From Aquarana catesbeiana (Eukaryota > Chordata > Amphibia > Anura > Ranidae), in contig NC_133329.1 in the NCBI RefSeq assembly GCF_042186555.1, positions 73,306,057-73,370,056 of the forward strand: DNA of 64,000 nucleotides, in the 5' to 3' direction. Below the pieces are notes generated by a model, which was given only the letters and a program-made list of their open reading frames with translations, did no database searches and was not told the DNA's origin. Shown here in pieces: positions 10,365-23,857 of the stretch. Every line of letters starts with the position of its first letter. Within the stretch, counting starts at the first letter, position 1. The translations under genes and the position numbers were made by a program.

Positions 10365-11406
10365 TGTGAGGGGGTTAGCTCGGCAGCGGGTGTGTGTGAC
10401 CCCCTGGATGGGTTCACCACACAAAATCAGGCACAGCAGACAGTGTTGTAGGTGAAACAAAAACAAGGCTGCGGTTTATTTAGACTATTTGCATTGAAAA
10501 ATAACAGCAAAACAAAAAGAAACATGAAAAGAAATCCTGGTCAGCTTGACCGCTTACTACACACGTAGATTCCCTATCTAACAATTGGGTGCAGCCTTGT
10601 GCTGCCCCAGTCCCTATCTCTCTTTTAGAAGTTTGCCACACAGGCGTTAACTCACCACACAGGACAGATGCCACACTCCCCAGTCTAAACACACAGAACT
10701 GGTTCCAGGATGGAGCATCTCCCTAAGCATTCTGGGGTTTTTTGTATAGGTCTTTATGAGCCCACTTACTTCAGCTGGGCTCATTAAAGTGGGGTTCCAC
10801 CCAAAAAACAAAAATACCTGGAAAAAATCTAAAAAACAAAAAAACATTTGGATATTTTTTTTTTCACTTACCTCTAAATGCCTGTTCCTAGGTGCTCCCT
10901 CGTAGTCTGTCTGTTCCTTAGCCTGGGCTGGTGACATCACTTCCCCCCAGGCACAGGAAGGGCTCTGCTCTGCTCCCTCCCTCCTGTCAATCATCTGGGA
11001 CCCATTACAGGTCTCAGGTGATTGAGCGGCCAATCACGGCGCGCGGCGCCGCTCGCGCATGCGCAGTGGGTGCCAGGCTGTGAAGCCACAGCCCGGCGCC
11101 CACAGTTGAAATGCCGGCGCCGACGAGCGGAGGGGGGGGACGAGCGGGGCCTCGATCCCCCGCATCGCTGGACCCAGGGACAGGTGAGTGTCCAATTAAA
11201 AGTCAGCAGCTGCAGTATTTGTAGCTGCTGACTTTTAATTTTTTTTTTTTTTGACGGCCCCCTGGGTGGAACTCCTCTTTAACTCTTCTCCTGCAGGACT
11301 CCCAGCACTCCCCCTAGTGGTATAAGTCGGCATAAAGCCTGAATATAGGGCATACATACTTTCCATCCTGGATGCAACCAGGTGATTTTACCTGCCTGCT
11401 GTCACA
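10365..11406 (-). mobile_element. LTR of the Gmr1-like element, unit 2
   Basis: About 1042 bp with inverted TGTGA...TCACA ends, adjoining the gag leader on one side and the exon A2 intron on the other. About 500 bp of it is an inserted TTAA element; without that the LTR is about 543 bp. Confidence 0.75.
10784..11282. mobile_element. TTAA-flanked MITE in the LTR, unit 2
   Basis: TTAA at both ends, with terminal inverted repeats AGTGGGGTTCCACCC and GGGTGGAACTCCTCT. The unoccupied site in unit 1 (348-351) proves the insertion. Same family as 52716-53120 (shared core GTAGCTGCTGAC). Confidence 0.88.
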
Positions 11407-11497
11407 CTGCCCATATGTATCAAGTTTTAGGAAGACAATTAGAAAAGTGATTATATTGCACTGTGATTGGAATCATTTCTTGCTCTTTTTCTTTCAG

Positions 11498-11791
11498 CAA
11501 AGCCCACAGTGTCCGGTCCTATAAAACTATCTTTGACTGATTCTGAGGAGGTTTTGTGCTCCCTGGATATAGAAAAATTTTACCCTAGAAATATCCAGAT
11601 CAAATGGAATAACAAGGAGACTTCAGATTGTGGCAAAATATCTCAAAATGATGACAGAACATACACAATTAACAGTGAATATAAACTTCCTGGGAACTTC
11701 TTCAGTCTTCCAGACCCTGTGGTGAGGGTGTCCTGGAAACACGACTCCATGGAGGACTGGGAGAGCAGAGAGATGTCTGTGCAGGATAAAG
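11498..11791 (+). CDS. Ig C1-like domain exon A2
   Basis: Second copy of the A domain exon: 294 nt, acceptor CTTTCAG before 11498, donor GTACCA after 11791, phase 1-1. It keeps the B-strand Cys and core Trp, and has Val in place of the F-strand Cys. Relative to A1 it has Cys in TSDCGK, Asn in WNNK, Tyr in RTYTIN, Asn in PGNFF, Pro in LPDP and Gln in SVQDK. Without a second framework cysteine, the B-strand Cys may be free or may pair with the new one. Part of the same gene as A1 by orientation and matching splice phase (inference). Confidence 0.82.
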
Positions 11792-12255
11792 GTACCAAGA
11801 ATGATCAGATCCAGAATTTACTAAATAGAAATGAACAGGGATTGTGTTAGTGAATAATTATGCAATCATGTGAGAAGCTTTAGGATTATTCAGTCATTGA
11901 CCTTGCTATGGCAAAACCATTAGGGATATCTGACATATCAGTTAGTATACTTTAAGTATTCGGGAACTGCTGTTCTTTGCCATTGCAGGCAATGGGACAG
12001 TTCAGTGAAAGGAATCTATAGTACAGCTTCCATGGTGGTGGAGGTAGGTAGAAAAGAGTGGACATAGTTGGCACTTTTGCTGAGTGTGTCTTACAGGTCT
12101 GTCAGCTCTATTAACCCCTCTGCGTCAGAAGATTATGGGGCAGGGGAAGTAGGGGCCGGAGGATAAGGATCTCAGGTAATGTAGGAGCCAGAAGAACAAG
12201 GGCCAAATCCTACTGTATGTAAGTAATGTGTTTTTCAATTTTTGTTTCACTTCAC

Positions 12256-12781
12256 TTAAAGTGTTACTAAGCCCAGGAGCCTGCATTCACTATATCTGGT
12301 CTCCTACAGTACACAGAACATGGAAATGTAATTATTTTAGTAAATATAAACTGCTAAATACCTTTTCTCATCAGCAGTATATAGCAGTCTTGTGACTTCT
12401 ATCAGTGTCTGGTAAAGCTTGTAGGAGGAGTTTTCATACTGTACTGAGCTGTCCTATGAGGCTGCAGGACCCCTGACCTTCTGTCTGGACAGTGCTGACT
12501 GGCCCTGTGCTGATCACATGCACTCTCCCAAGAAAAAAAAAAAGCGCCTCTCTAGCAATACACACCAAACTGAGCATGTGCAGTCTGACTCCATAGGCTC
12601 TGTGTTATCAGGAAATTATCAGGGGACAGTGGAAAAAGGGGAGGGTCAGAGAAGACAGGATCAAACAACCTTTTTACACAATGCGGAGGCTTAACCCCTT
12701 AGGTTCCACAGTGAGTATAACAAGTATGATTTGCTGCATAGACAAACTGATTTTACTGTTGTGGGTTTAGCAACACTTTAA
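12256..12781. mobile_element. TTAA-flanked short element P, unit 2
   Basis: Copy of the element at 1315-1848. It retains the segment of roughly 130 bp (near 12385-12525) that is missing in units 3 and 4. Confidence 0.75.
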
Positions 12782-13337
12782 CCACTTCAGCCCCGGAAGA
12801 ATTGGCTGCTCAATGACCAGGCCATTTTTTGCGATACAGCACTGCGTCACTTTAAACTGACAATTGTGCAGTCGTGCCACGCTGTACCCAAGCAAAATTG
12901 ACGTCCTTTTTTTCCCACAAATAGAGCTTTCTTTTTGTGGTATTTGATCATCTCTGTGGTTTTTATTTTTTGCGCTATAAACAAAAAAGAGCAACAATTT
13001 TGAAAAAACACAATATTTTGTCCTTTTTGCTGTAATAGCCCCAATTTTTTTTTTAAAAAAGCTAATTTTTTCCTCAGTTTAAGCCGATATGTATTCTTCT
13101 ACATAATTTTAGTAATAAAAATTGCAAAAAGCAATCGATTGGTATATTGATTTATATTGGTTTGCGGAAAAGTTATAGCATCTACAAAATAGGGGATAGA
13201 TTTATGGCATATTTATTATTATTTTATTTTTTTTTACTAGTAAAGGTGGCGATCTGCGATTTTTATCGTGACTGCGACATTATGGTGGACACATCGGCCG
13301 CAGTATAATGACGGCAGCTGGTTGGCAAGTGCTTTAA
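12778..13337. mobile_element. TTAA-flanked short element Q, unit 2
   Basis: Copy of 1845-2404. It shares its left TTAA with element P. Confidence 0.75.
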
Positions 13338-14302
13338 AGCTGGACCCCCCTTACCTAATCCCCCCCTACAATCCCCAATGAGGGAACTTTCATCTACCTT
13401 TCATTTTGTAACTTGGAGCCTGCACTAGTTTAGAGACTGCACTGTCACTGCTAATTTTACACAAACAATCAGAAACCACTCTGATTGGTTCCTAATGTGA
13501 TCATCATGATAGCCAATCACACAGATCACATGAGTTTGTTTACAATACAAGCCTGCCAGCTCAACTGTCACCATGCAGAGGCACATTGACAACAGCAGCC
13601 TGCAACTGTTATAAATCATATCTATACTCAAAATGCAAAATCATATAATCATTTCCACATTTTATGTAAATTATTTCTAGCCTACACCTATTAGTCTGAA
13701 TCCCCCTGAGGAAAATATCTGATTGCCTGTTGGGGGATCAGGAATGATTTTTTCCCCCACTGGAGCTAATTGGATCATGCTTTATTGGGGTTTTTTGCCT
13801 TTCTCTGGATGAACTGTGGGTATAGGATTGTGTATATGGACGTTTTCAACTTTCTAAAGATCAGCCACACATTGACTTTCTTGAATTCTGTGACACATAT
13901 TCAATATGACCTGTGAGTAGGCAATGCTGTGTCACACATTTCACAGAGCCCGCCTTCTGATCTACAGAGGTACAGGGGGGAAGAGATTTAGGAGGCGGAG
14001 TCAGTGCAGGGATCACTGCTTGCAGACAGCAAGGTACCATGGGACATGTAGACATTAAAAATGGAGGAGAAGCTGCAAAGCATTCAGGGAATCCAGGAAG
14101 TTGTGGTAAGAGATACCCAGCAGATAGACAGTCACAACAAAGTGTTACCAACCTCCACAGCATTTTTTACTGAGAAAACATGAAACAATTACTGACAGTG
14201 CACTTATTTTACTGAGAACCTGAAAAATAACACAGCTCCTATTAAAAACTAAGACAATTCATATATATTTAAACAGTATCAACATGATATGGAAAAACTG
14301 AC
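13338..14302. other. A-B intron spacer, unit 2, no gene recognised
   Basis: Collinear with 2405-3370. Nothing beyond the shared intron sequence is seen. Confidence 0.6.
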
Positions 14303-14699
14303 AATACCCATAACAAAACTAAAAAAATCTCTCCTGCGCTCAGGTAGCTAGTTCTTTAATGTGTGGTAGGACCAAATGCTTCAGTGGTATCTGCTGTCTT
14401 GCCGCCTTCCTCAGAATAATGGGTATTCATGGACTATAAAAAAAGGAAAGAAAGGAGGGCGCACCGACCTAGTGCATTACCACTGATAGCATTTATTTAA
14501 GAAAGTTAAAACAGCAAATGGATACTCACAAACAAGCTTAAAAGTCAGGCATGAACAATAGCTGCAGGTGAGCAGTAGCAAACATCAAACCGGGACCGGA
14601 CATCAGGTGGATGAGGCAATGGACTGACGCGTTTCGGGGGAGAACCCCTTTAAAAAAAGAATTGGAGGATTCTAGAATCGGATCCAATTCTAAAGACCA

Positions 14700-15257
14700 G
14701 CCTTCCTTCACACCCTAATCTGGTTTTCAGGAGGCCCAAAGATCTGAGGAGCCTAATTGCCCCAAGCAGGGTGAAAAAGATCAAAAATAGAGGACTTAAT
14801 AGCCCTTGGACAACAATTTTTGACCAAAAAGGCAGTTATAGATGTGGGAAATTGCGGAAATTGCATCCACATGTGTCACAGAAAGAAAGATGTAGTAGGA
14901 GTTGATAGCAAGATCCACAAGATCAAACAATTTATCAACTGCGGCACCGCATATGTGGTTCATGGTCTCTTTTGTCCATGTGGCCTTCTGTACATCGGCC
15001 GGACCTCTAGATCAATGAGAACCAGAATGAACGAACATAGAAGCAACATCATGACCAAAAAGGATAAATATTCTATATCAAGACACTTTCTAGAGGCTCA
15101 CGACAGTATTATAGATGGCCTTAGGGTGTTTGGCCTAGAAGCTATGCCCAATGATCTAGACAGTGGCAAAAAGTACCAGTTATTGTGTACCAGAGAGGCT
15201 TATTGGATTTTCACTTTGGGGACTTTGTCCCCGAAAGGCCTGAACGAAGAAATGTAA
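14700..15257 (+). pseudogene. PLE GIY-YIG endonuclease remnant, unit 2
   Basis: Same structure as the unit 1 copy: linker, CGNC, YVVHGL and CGLLYIGRTSR, ending in a stop after LNEEM. It carries the same upstream frameshift. Downstream it keeps about 40 bp (CTTTCGTATTGTTCGTG) that is replaced by a C-rich run in unit 1. Confidence 0.8.
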
Positions 15258-15974
15258 TTGCATAGTGTCCTATGACATGTGCAATTTTTGCAAGTCCGCT
15301 ATTTCCTTCTTGGGAGATCCATCTAGGTCCCTCACGATATTTAAAAATATTGATCAATTCAATGTCTTTCGTATTGTTCGTGATGCTCCCCCCCTTATAG
15401 AGGTGATTTTCCCACATATACCATTTATGGCCATGGAAGCCATTGAGCACCTATAGTTAGATTAGGAGGGTCCCCACCTGCTTGGCTGGGGTCCTCCTGC
15501 TAGGACATAGATAGTCTTTGAGCATGTTCAGTGTAGACGTTTTTTTATGTATGATTTGTTCATGTGTATTTGCAACAGTATATGTGTATTTTCATTGGGT
15601 TTATTTTATATCCCTTGCTACTTACCAGAATTCAGCGGGTACATGGCATTAGAAAGTCTCCAGATGTTATTGTAGCACCTATTTTAGGTGCCCTACTTTT
15701 CACCATGGCTTTTAGATATCGGTTTTAGATTGGAGGACACTCCAGGGATTGCTACTGGGTGGGGTGATCTGGTTTGACTCCTCATCACCTAGCAGTTGAT
15801 CTCTGGTTTGTCTTTGTCCCAATTCCCTTATTATATAAAAAATATTTTTATTTTTTTTTGTAGTTATGAACACGTACAATGGGTCAACATGTGTGCGCAT
15901 ACTTGTGCACATGTGTTGTGTTTACATTCCCATAGACAATGATTTTTTACTGATATAATTTATTAATGAGAATC

Positions 15975-16308
<334 letters not shown>

Positions 16309-17591
16309 TTTTTTTTTTTTTTTTTTTTTATTCAATTCTTATTCCAATTTCTATTTCGAATTTTAAAATGATTTTTAAATTTTAATTTAATTTGAATTTT
16401 TAATTCTTTGACACTGATATAGATTTTTTATGATTTTATGCATCTAGTTCTATACCTCCAGATGTATGTACGGGACTTCATGTATGTGCAGTTCTGTGGA
16501 TTCAGATTTTTTATATATGTATGTAGACCAGGTTTCCTTGTGTGCATGTCCTTCTGGGAGGGTGTGTATGTGTGTATATATATGTATGTGTATACATATG
16601 CACACTCCCTGAAATGGTTTTTGCTCCAAGATTCATGATCCACTATGTGGTCCAATACTTTTGTATGGACTACAATGATTCCATCATGTTGCACCACCTA
16701 TTTCATATCTGGGGACTTTCTAATGACAACTTCTACGAGGTTGGTTTCCTCTGTCTGTTGTGCTTTATGGTTTCTGTGCGTCCCTGCCACCTTCCAGTAT
16801 TAGCCTTCCCACTTTGGCCCCCCCTCCCTTTCCCTCCCCCCCCCCCTTTTCGATCCAGTTTATTTATCTATCTTTTTTATTATGTTTACACTGGGTCAAT
16901 TCAGGGGGGCGACTTGCATGTAATATACATTGTCCTGAGGTGCCAGTCCATTGTGGATGCGTGCGCATCCACACTCCCACTACTCTTTGCGAGCGTTGAG
17001 GTTGCGGCTGTTGGAGGTAGCGGGTGGAACGCATATCCACCCGCACTTCTGGGCCGCGTCTGTTGCGCACGCGTGAGCGGAAGTGACGTCTGGGCCAGCC
17101 GGTATTCGCCGGTGGAGCGTAAACGCACCCGCACTTCCTGGACATCGAAGCGGCGTGCGTTCCACTGGCGACAGATGGCGACTGAAGGCCCCCGACATCT
17201 GAACAGGTATTTGCTATCCCCACAGCACCCCCCCAACACACGGCAACTGTAGAGGTGATACAGATAGTACTCCTGTCAGACCACCTCCGTTTGTCAGCCT
17301 ATGGAGTTTATTTTTATTTTTACATACTAGGATATGGTCAGTCATTAACCCTACTATTGATTTGGGTACAGTATAGCCATCGATATGTGGGGAATTCGGT
17401 AGAAAATCACCCTGGGTCACTATGGCGACTGAGTGACACTAGGGAGGGCCCCACCACCCAAAGGGGGCTGTGATTCCTGTGTGAGTGGGTGTGGCCTCTG
17501 TGGGCTGGTGCTGGTGGTGATTGGGATGCATAGTTACACGCACACACATATATAGAGGAGCCCTCACTAGTAAACAGTCACAACCCGCTTA

Positions 17592-17631
17592 GGCTCTGAA
17601 GAAAGGGGTTCTCCCCCGAAACACGTCAGCC
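17592..17631 (+). ncRNA. Hammerhead-type motif of the PLE, unit 2, altered
   Basis: Same order of elements as at 6388-6427. The stem III palindrome reads ACACGT instead of ACGCGT, which breaks the self-complementarity, so cleavage is probably impaired. Confidence 0.6.
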
Positions 17632-18390
17632 ATTGCCTTATCCACCTGATGTACGTCCCGGTTGTTTGATGTTTGCTACTGCTCACCTGCAGCTATTGTT
17701 CATGCCTGACTTTTACGCTCGTTTGTGAGTATCCATTTGCTGTTTTAACTTTCTTAAATAAATGCTTTTAGTGGTAATGCACTAGGTCGGTGCGCCCTCC
17801 TTTCTTTCCTTTTTTTAATACCCATAACAAGTCATTTACCTGGTTTATATTTAAAAAGTCAACCCAGTATGACAGATTATCAGCCCTTGATATTTACAGA
17901 CAGTTGTAAACATTTTTTACAAACTGTCCATAAATTTAATTTCGATTGGCAACCCTGTCACAACATGAAAGGAGATTTTTCAAGTAATCTAATATGCCTG
18001 TATTATTCCAATGCTGATGTTAGAAAATTAAAGTGTATGCCGTAACCATCAAACTCCTTTAAAGTGATGTACAAACTGTTACAAAATAATTACATTTTCT
18101 TTTTTAAATATATGATGAGCTTTTACAATGTAAATCTTTTTCTACATTTGAAAATTTTTAATAATAAAAAAACAAAACACGCTGTCTCCAGGTTCCTTGT
18201 AATGCTTATCATAGGTTTAAAAACCAAGGTCACATGATTGCCACTAAAATATACACAGAGTTAGAAATGAGAAAAGCAATATTACAGTGCTAGCAATTCA
18301 CTGATCAATTTTACCTTCTGGTTCCACAATTTGTTTGTCTGGTAATGATATTGATAATCATATATATTTTTTTTTTCCTGTTGCACACAG

Positions 18391-18738
18391 ACTTTCCCTG
18401 GAAGCCAGAGGTATGTGATATTCCAGTTCCCAATCTTTTCAATGGAAATACAGCAACACTGAAGTGTGAGGTGTCCAATGTATTTCCCAAAGTCCTGAGT
18501 GTGAAATGGCTAAAGAAGAAGAAGGACAGTGAACACAAATTCCCTCTGTCCCAGAATGATGGGTACAATATCTCAGATCTCACACCAGAGAAGCAGAAGG
18601 ATAACACATTCACATACAAAGCATGTATAAAATTTAAGCCATCCATCGCAGATGAGGGAGAAGAGTTTATCTGCAGGGTGGAGCATCCATATTTGAAGGA
18701 ACCAGTGGAGAAGAGCACAGGACCTCTTACTATAGAAG
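18391..18738 (+). CDS. Ig C1 domain exon B2
   Basis: 348 nt, acceptor TTGCACACAG, donor GTGCCT, phase 1-1. By eye it matches B1 exactly over the exon, whereas A1 and A2 differ at nine positions, so the B side of units 1 and 2 is either younger or has been homogenised. It keeps both core cysteines, the core Trp, the NIS site and the two extra cysteines. Confidence 0.85.
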
Positions 18739-18948
18739 GTGCCTCAAAACAGCCAGAAATGTGTAACTGTTCTGTATATGAAGGTGGACTATGGGTAGCT
18801 AAGGGCTTGTGTCGCTTGGCTTTTGTTGGTATCAGACCTGCTTCTCCCCCATACAAGTCAATGGTAATGCAAAAACAGCTTGAAGCAGGTTGAGTAAAGC
18901 CGGCCATAGACGGTTCAAATCTCCGCCGGTGCAGTGGAGACCGGATGA

Positions 18949-19998
18949 CCGGCCAAAATGTTTCTTTACGATTGGCATTACCTGTGCAATTCTATCTTGC
19001 ATCAGGGCGACATGCTCAATCACACCCCTGTGGGGAGAACTCTCATTTTCCCAAGTTTCCTTGGCGATATCCAGCAGTCCTCTTGGGTGTCTCCCATAGA
19101 GTTTCTCGAAGGGTGAGAAACCCGTAGAGGATTGGGGTACCTCCCTAATGGCATACATCAAATAGGGTATTAGACAGCCCCAATTCTTTCCATCTCTATA
19201 CACCACCTTCTTTAACATTTGTTTTAGGGTTTTGTTGAATCTTTCAACCAACCCATCTGTTTGGGGGTGATACACAGACGTACGTAATTGTGTCACTTTG
19301 AACAACTTGCATAGTTCTTTCATAACCCAGGACATAAAAGGTGTACCCTGGTCTGTAAGCAGTTCCTTACAAATACCCACGCGGCTAAAAACAAGAGATA
19401 GCTCTTTGGCTATGGTTTTGGCCGAGATATTTCAAAGAGGAATCGCTTCCGGATAACGGGTGGCATAGTCCAATATAACCAAAATGTACTGATGCCCCCT
19501 AGCGGACTTCATTATCGGACCTACCAAATCCGTTGCGATCCTCTCAAAGGGGACCTCAATGATAGGAAGAGGTACCAGCGGGTTACGGAAATGTGGCATA
19601 GGTGCCAACTTCTGACACACAGGGCAGGAGGAACAATAATTTTCTGTTTCCTTCATGACCCCAGGCCAATAGAATCTCTGCAATACACTCTCTCTGGTTT
19701 TCTTCGTCCCCAGATGACCTCCAAGAATGTGCCCATGGGCCAATTCTAACACCAACTTCCTGTAAGGTTTGGGCACCACAAGTTGCTCAATGGTTTCTTC
19801 TGCCCTTTGAGCCACTCGATACAGCAGGTCCCTTTCCACAGTGAAGTACGGGTAAGTGCAAGTCTTTTCTGGGTTCACTAACTCGCCATCTATTTTCACC
19901 ACATTTTCCCGTACCTTGATTAGGGTGAGGTCTTTTAACTGTTCTGTGGCAAAATTTTCCCTGTGAACCTCGAGATCCGAAAACTCCACAGACGGCAT
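18949..19998 (-). pseudogene. Retrotransposon integrase, broken, unit 3
   Basis: Carries the HHCC finger and D,D,E landmarks of the unit 2 copy, with the same two in-frame TGA codons and the same junction-truncated end. Differences are scattered single bases. Confidence 0.8.
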
Positions 19999-20034
19999 GT
20001 TTTCATCTGAGGATGTTGGCTCCTCCCCAGTTTC

Positions 20035-21527
20035 TCAAGTTTCCCCCGCCAATACCAACAAGGGAAATTCTGGAGAGTCCTCACCACTCTCAGAGGAACT
20101 CTGGTCATCATCTTCCTGGTCTATAGGGGCACCAGTAGGGGGCTCAGGACAATCCCAGAGTTCCCAGAACTTTGGAAAATCCCTTCCCACAATGGCATCA
20201 TGTGGTAAGTGAGACACTACCCCCACCTGATGAGAGAGGTTACCTTTGTGGGTCTCAAAAAACACTGAAGTTAAAGGATACTCTCGGGTGTCCCCATGCA
20301 CACAAATAACAGCCACCTTGTTATTCCCAGAGACCTCTGTAGTAACTAATTCAGCTTTTATCAATGTCACCAGGCTACCTGAATCCAGCAACACATCAAC
20401 ATTTTTACCATTAATACAAATTTTACATAAATGTTTCTCAGGTCCCCGAATAGCAGTGCATGCAACTGTCGCAAACAATGACTGACGTCTGTCCCTTTTA
20501 AAGTCACATTGCATAGGTTCATCCACAACTGGGCAATTGGCTGCAATATGTCCCTCTTGCCGGCAGCGGTAGCAAATAATCTTTTTCGCTGCCTTTTGCA
20601 GCCTGGGCTTCCGGGGCTGCTCCCGCCAGACATTAGGTTGAACCTCCACCCTCTCACTCTCTCCACCCTCACCCCTTGGAGTCATCTTACCCACCACTGG
20701 GGATGGTCTGGTCTTGGGGTTGAAAGTCCGTGAGTCCCTTGAAGAGGTAGTCAGGTTCTCTGTAGCCAAGTACCTCTCAACCAGATCCACAAGCTTATCT
20801 GCAGTTTCTGGGTCTCCATGGCTTACCCACTTTTGGATAGCAGTAGGAAGAGCTCTCAGGAAACGATCCATAACAACACGTTCCACAATGTTTGGTGCGG
20901 TCAAAGTCTCTGGCTGCAGCCACTTCCTGCTCAGGTGAATGAGATCATACATTTGAGACCTGGGGGGTTTTTCAAGCCGGAAAGTCCAGTTATGTACACG
21001 CTGAGCCCGGACGGCCAGGGTGACACCCAGCCGTGCCAATATTTCCGTTTTTAGCACCACATAGTCTTTTGCTTGGTCCGGCTCTAGGTCATAATAGGCT
21101 TTCTGCGATTCTCCCCGTTAACAGAGGGACCACAAGTCCAGCCCACTGCTCCTTAGGCCACTTTTCCCTTTCAGCAGTCCTTTCAAATGTGGTCAAAAAC
21201 ACCTACAGATCATCCTCTCCAGTCATTTTTGTCAGTAAACGGCTCACACCAAAGGATGCAGTATTAGTGGAACCACTTGCCTCACTGGTCTGCGGACGTT
21301 GCTGCATTAATGTCTCCATTTGTTGTTGGAGTCTCTGTTCTTGCATTTTTAACAGGTCTATGAAGCGGGCCTCAGATTGCTGCTGGACTTGTTGCTGAGC
21401 TTCCAGACTCTGCAGGTGAGCTTTCTGCTGAGCTCTGTTGTTGAGCTGCAAGACTCTTTTGCAAACCCTCATTTGTCTGCTGCTGATTTGCATTTGCTAG
21501 AGCCAGCTGCCTCAGTATCTCCTCCAT
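20035..21527 (-). pseudogene. Retrotransposon gag-protease, broken, unit 3
   Basis: Starts at ATG 21527 with the Gln-rich segment. The stop and frameshift near 21110-21215 are shared with unit 2. SCAN-like region, CCHC knuckle and DSG protease motif are all present in the 341-codon downstream part. Confidence 0.8.
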
Positions 21528-21568
21528 GCTGGCCTTAAAAAAAAAACTGCCCCTGCTTCTCCACCAAC

Positions 21569-22610
21569 TGTGAGGGGGTTAGCTCGGCAGCGGGTGTGTG
21601 TGACCCCCTGGATGGGTTCACCACACAAAATCAGGCACAGCAGACAGTGTTGTAGGTGAAACAAAAACAAAGGTGCGGTTTATTTAGACTATATGCATTG
21701 AAAAATAACAGCAAAACAAAAAGAAACATGAAAAGAAATCCTGGTCAGCTTGACCGCTTACTACACACGTAGATTCCCTATCTAACAATTGGGTGCAGCC
21801 TTGTGCTGCCCCAGTCCCTATCTCTCTTTTAGAAGTTTGCCACACAGGCGTTAACTCACCACACAGGACAGATGCCACACTCCCCAGTCTAAACACACAG
21901 AACTGGTTCCAGGATGGAGCATCTCCCTAAGCATTCTGGGGTTTTTTGTATAGGTCTTAATGAGCCCACTTACTTCAGCTGGGCTCATTAAAGTGGGGTT
22001 CCACCCAAAAAACAAAAATACCTGGAAAAAATCTAAAAAACAAAAAAACATTTGGATATTTTTTTTTTTCACTTACCTCTAAATGCCTGTTGCTAGGGCG
22101 TCCCTTGTAGTCTGCCTGTTCCTTTGCCTGGGCTGGTGACATCACTTCCCCCCAGGCACAGGAAGGGCTCTGCTCTGCTCCCTCCCTCCTGTCAATCATC
22201 TGGGACCCATTACAGGTCTCAGGTGATTGAGCGGCCAATCACGGCGCGCGGCGCCGCTCACGCATGCGCAGTGGGTGCCAGGCTGTGAAGCCACAGCCCG
22301 GCGCCCACAGTTGAAATGCCGGCGCCGACGAGCGGAGGGGGGGGACGAGCGGGGCCTCGATCCCCCGCATCGCTGGACCCAGGGACAAGTGAGTGTCCAA
22401 TTAAAAGTCAGCAGCTGCAGTATTTGTAGCTGCTGACTTTTAATTTATTTTTTTTTGACGGCCCCCTGGGTGGAACTCCTCTTTAACTCTTCTCCTGCAG
22501 GACTCCCAGCACTCCCCCTAGTGGTATAAGTCGGCATAAAGCCTGAATCTAGGGCATACATACTTTCCATCCTGGATGCAACCAGGTGATTTTACCTGCC
22601 TGCTGTCACA
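21569..22610 (-). mobile_element. LTR of the Gmr1-like element, unit 3
   Basis: 1042 bp with TGTGA...TCACA ends. Contains the TTAA MITE. Confidence 0.75.
21988..22486. mobile_element. TTAA-flanked MITE in the LTR, unit 3
   Basis: Copy of the 10784-11282 insertion at the identical site, therefore inherited by duplication. Confidence 0.88.
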
Positions 22611-22701
22611 CTGCCCATATGTATCAAGTTTTAGGAAGACAATTAGAAAAGTGGTTATACTGCACTGTGATTGTGATCATTTCTTGCTCTTTTTCTTTCA
22701 G

Positions 22702-22995
22702 CAAAGCCCACAGTGTCCGGTCCTATAAAACTGTCTTTGACTGATTCTGAGGAGGTTTTGTGCTCCCTGGATATAGAAAAATTTTACCCTAGAAATATCC
22801 AGATCAAATGGAATGACAAGGAGACTTCAGATTGTGGCAAAATATCTCAAAACGATGACAGAACATACACAATTAACAGTGAATATAAACTTCCTGGGAG
22901 CTTCTTCAGTCATCCAGACTCTGTGGTGAGGGTGTCCTGGAAACACGACTCCATGGAGGACTGGGAGAGCAGAGAGATGTCTGTGCTGGATAAAG
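22702..22995 (+). CDS. Ig C1-like domain exon A3
   Basis: 294 nt, acceptor before 22702 and GTACCA donor, phase 1-1. Domain landmarks as in A1, with Cys in TSDCGK. The unit-specific segment is SHPDSVVRV (His and Ser where A2 has Leu and Pro). Upstream intron bases (GTGATTGTGATC) group A3 with A4 rather than with A1 and A2. Confidence 0.82.
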
Positions 22996-23456
22996 GTACC
23001 AAGAATGATCAGATCCAGAATTTACTAAATAGAAATGAACCGGATTGTGTTAGTGAATAATTATGCAATCATGTGAGAAGCTTTAGGATTATTCAGTCAT
23101 TGACCTTGCTGTGGCAAAACCATTAGGGATATCTGACATATCAGTTAGTATACTTTAAGTATTCGGGAACTGCTGTTCTTTGCCATTGCAGGCAATGGGA
23201 CAGTTCAGTGAAAGGAAGCTATAGTACAGCTTCCATGGTGGTGGATGTAGGTAGAAAAGAGTGGACATAGTTGGCACTTTTGCTGAGTGTGTCTTACAGG
23301 TCTGTCAGCTCTATTAACCCCTCTGCTTCAGAAGATTATGGGGCGGGGGTAGAGGGGCCTGAGGATAAGGATCTCAGGTAATGTAGGAGCCAGAAGAACA
23401 AGGGCCAATCCTACTATCTGTAAGTAATGTGTTTTTCTATTTTTGTTTCACTTCAC

Positions 23457-23857
23457 TTAAAGTGTTACTAAACCCCGGACCCTGCATTCACTATATCTGG
23501 TCTCCTACAGTACACAGAACATGGAAATGCAATTATTTTTGTAAATATAAACTGCTAAATACCTTTTCTCATCAGCAGTATATAGCATCACATCACTCTC
23601 CCAAGAAAAAAAAAAAAAAAAGCCTCTCTAGCAATACACACCAAACTGAGCATGTGCAGTCTGACTCCATAGGCTCTGTGTTATCAGGAAATTATCAGGG
23701 GACAGTGGAAAAAGGGGAGGGTCAGAGAAGACAGGATCAAACAGCCTTTTTACACAATGCGGAGGCTTAACCTCTTATGTTCCACAGTGAGTATAACAAG
23801 CATGATTTGCTGCATAGACAGACTGATTTTACTGTTGTGGGTTTAGCAACACTTTAA
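23457..23857. mobile_element. TTAA-flanked short element P, unit 3, with internal deletion
   Basis: Copy of P lacking the CAGTCTTGTGACTTC... segment (roughly 130 bp) after AGCAGTATATAGCA. The same deletion is present in unit 4. Confidence 0.75.

Larger units (their letters stand above)
7745..11406 (-). mobile_element. Gmr1-like Ty3/gypsy retrotransposon, 3'-truncated, unit 2
   Basis: Read on the minus strand: LTR (11406-10365), a short leader, gag with a SCAN-like segment and zinc knuckle, protease, then integrase directly. It ends abruptly at the unit junction, so reverse transcriptase, RNase H and the second LTR are absent. Protease followed by integrase without reverse transcriptase between is the unusual pol order described for Gmr1-like elements. 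The truncation coincides with the tandem-duplication breakpoint. Confidence 0.75.
18949..22610 (-). mobile_element. Gmr1-like Ty3/gypsy retrotransposon, 3'-truncated, unit 3
   Basis: Same organisation and same truncation point as the unit 2 copy, from integrase remnant to LTR. Confidence 0.75.
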
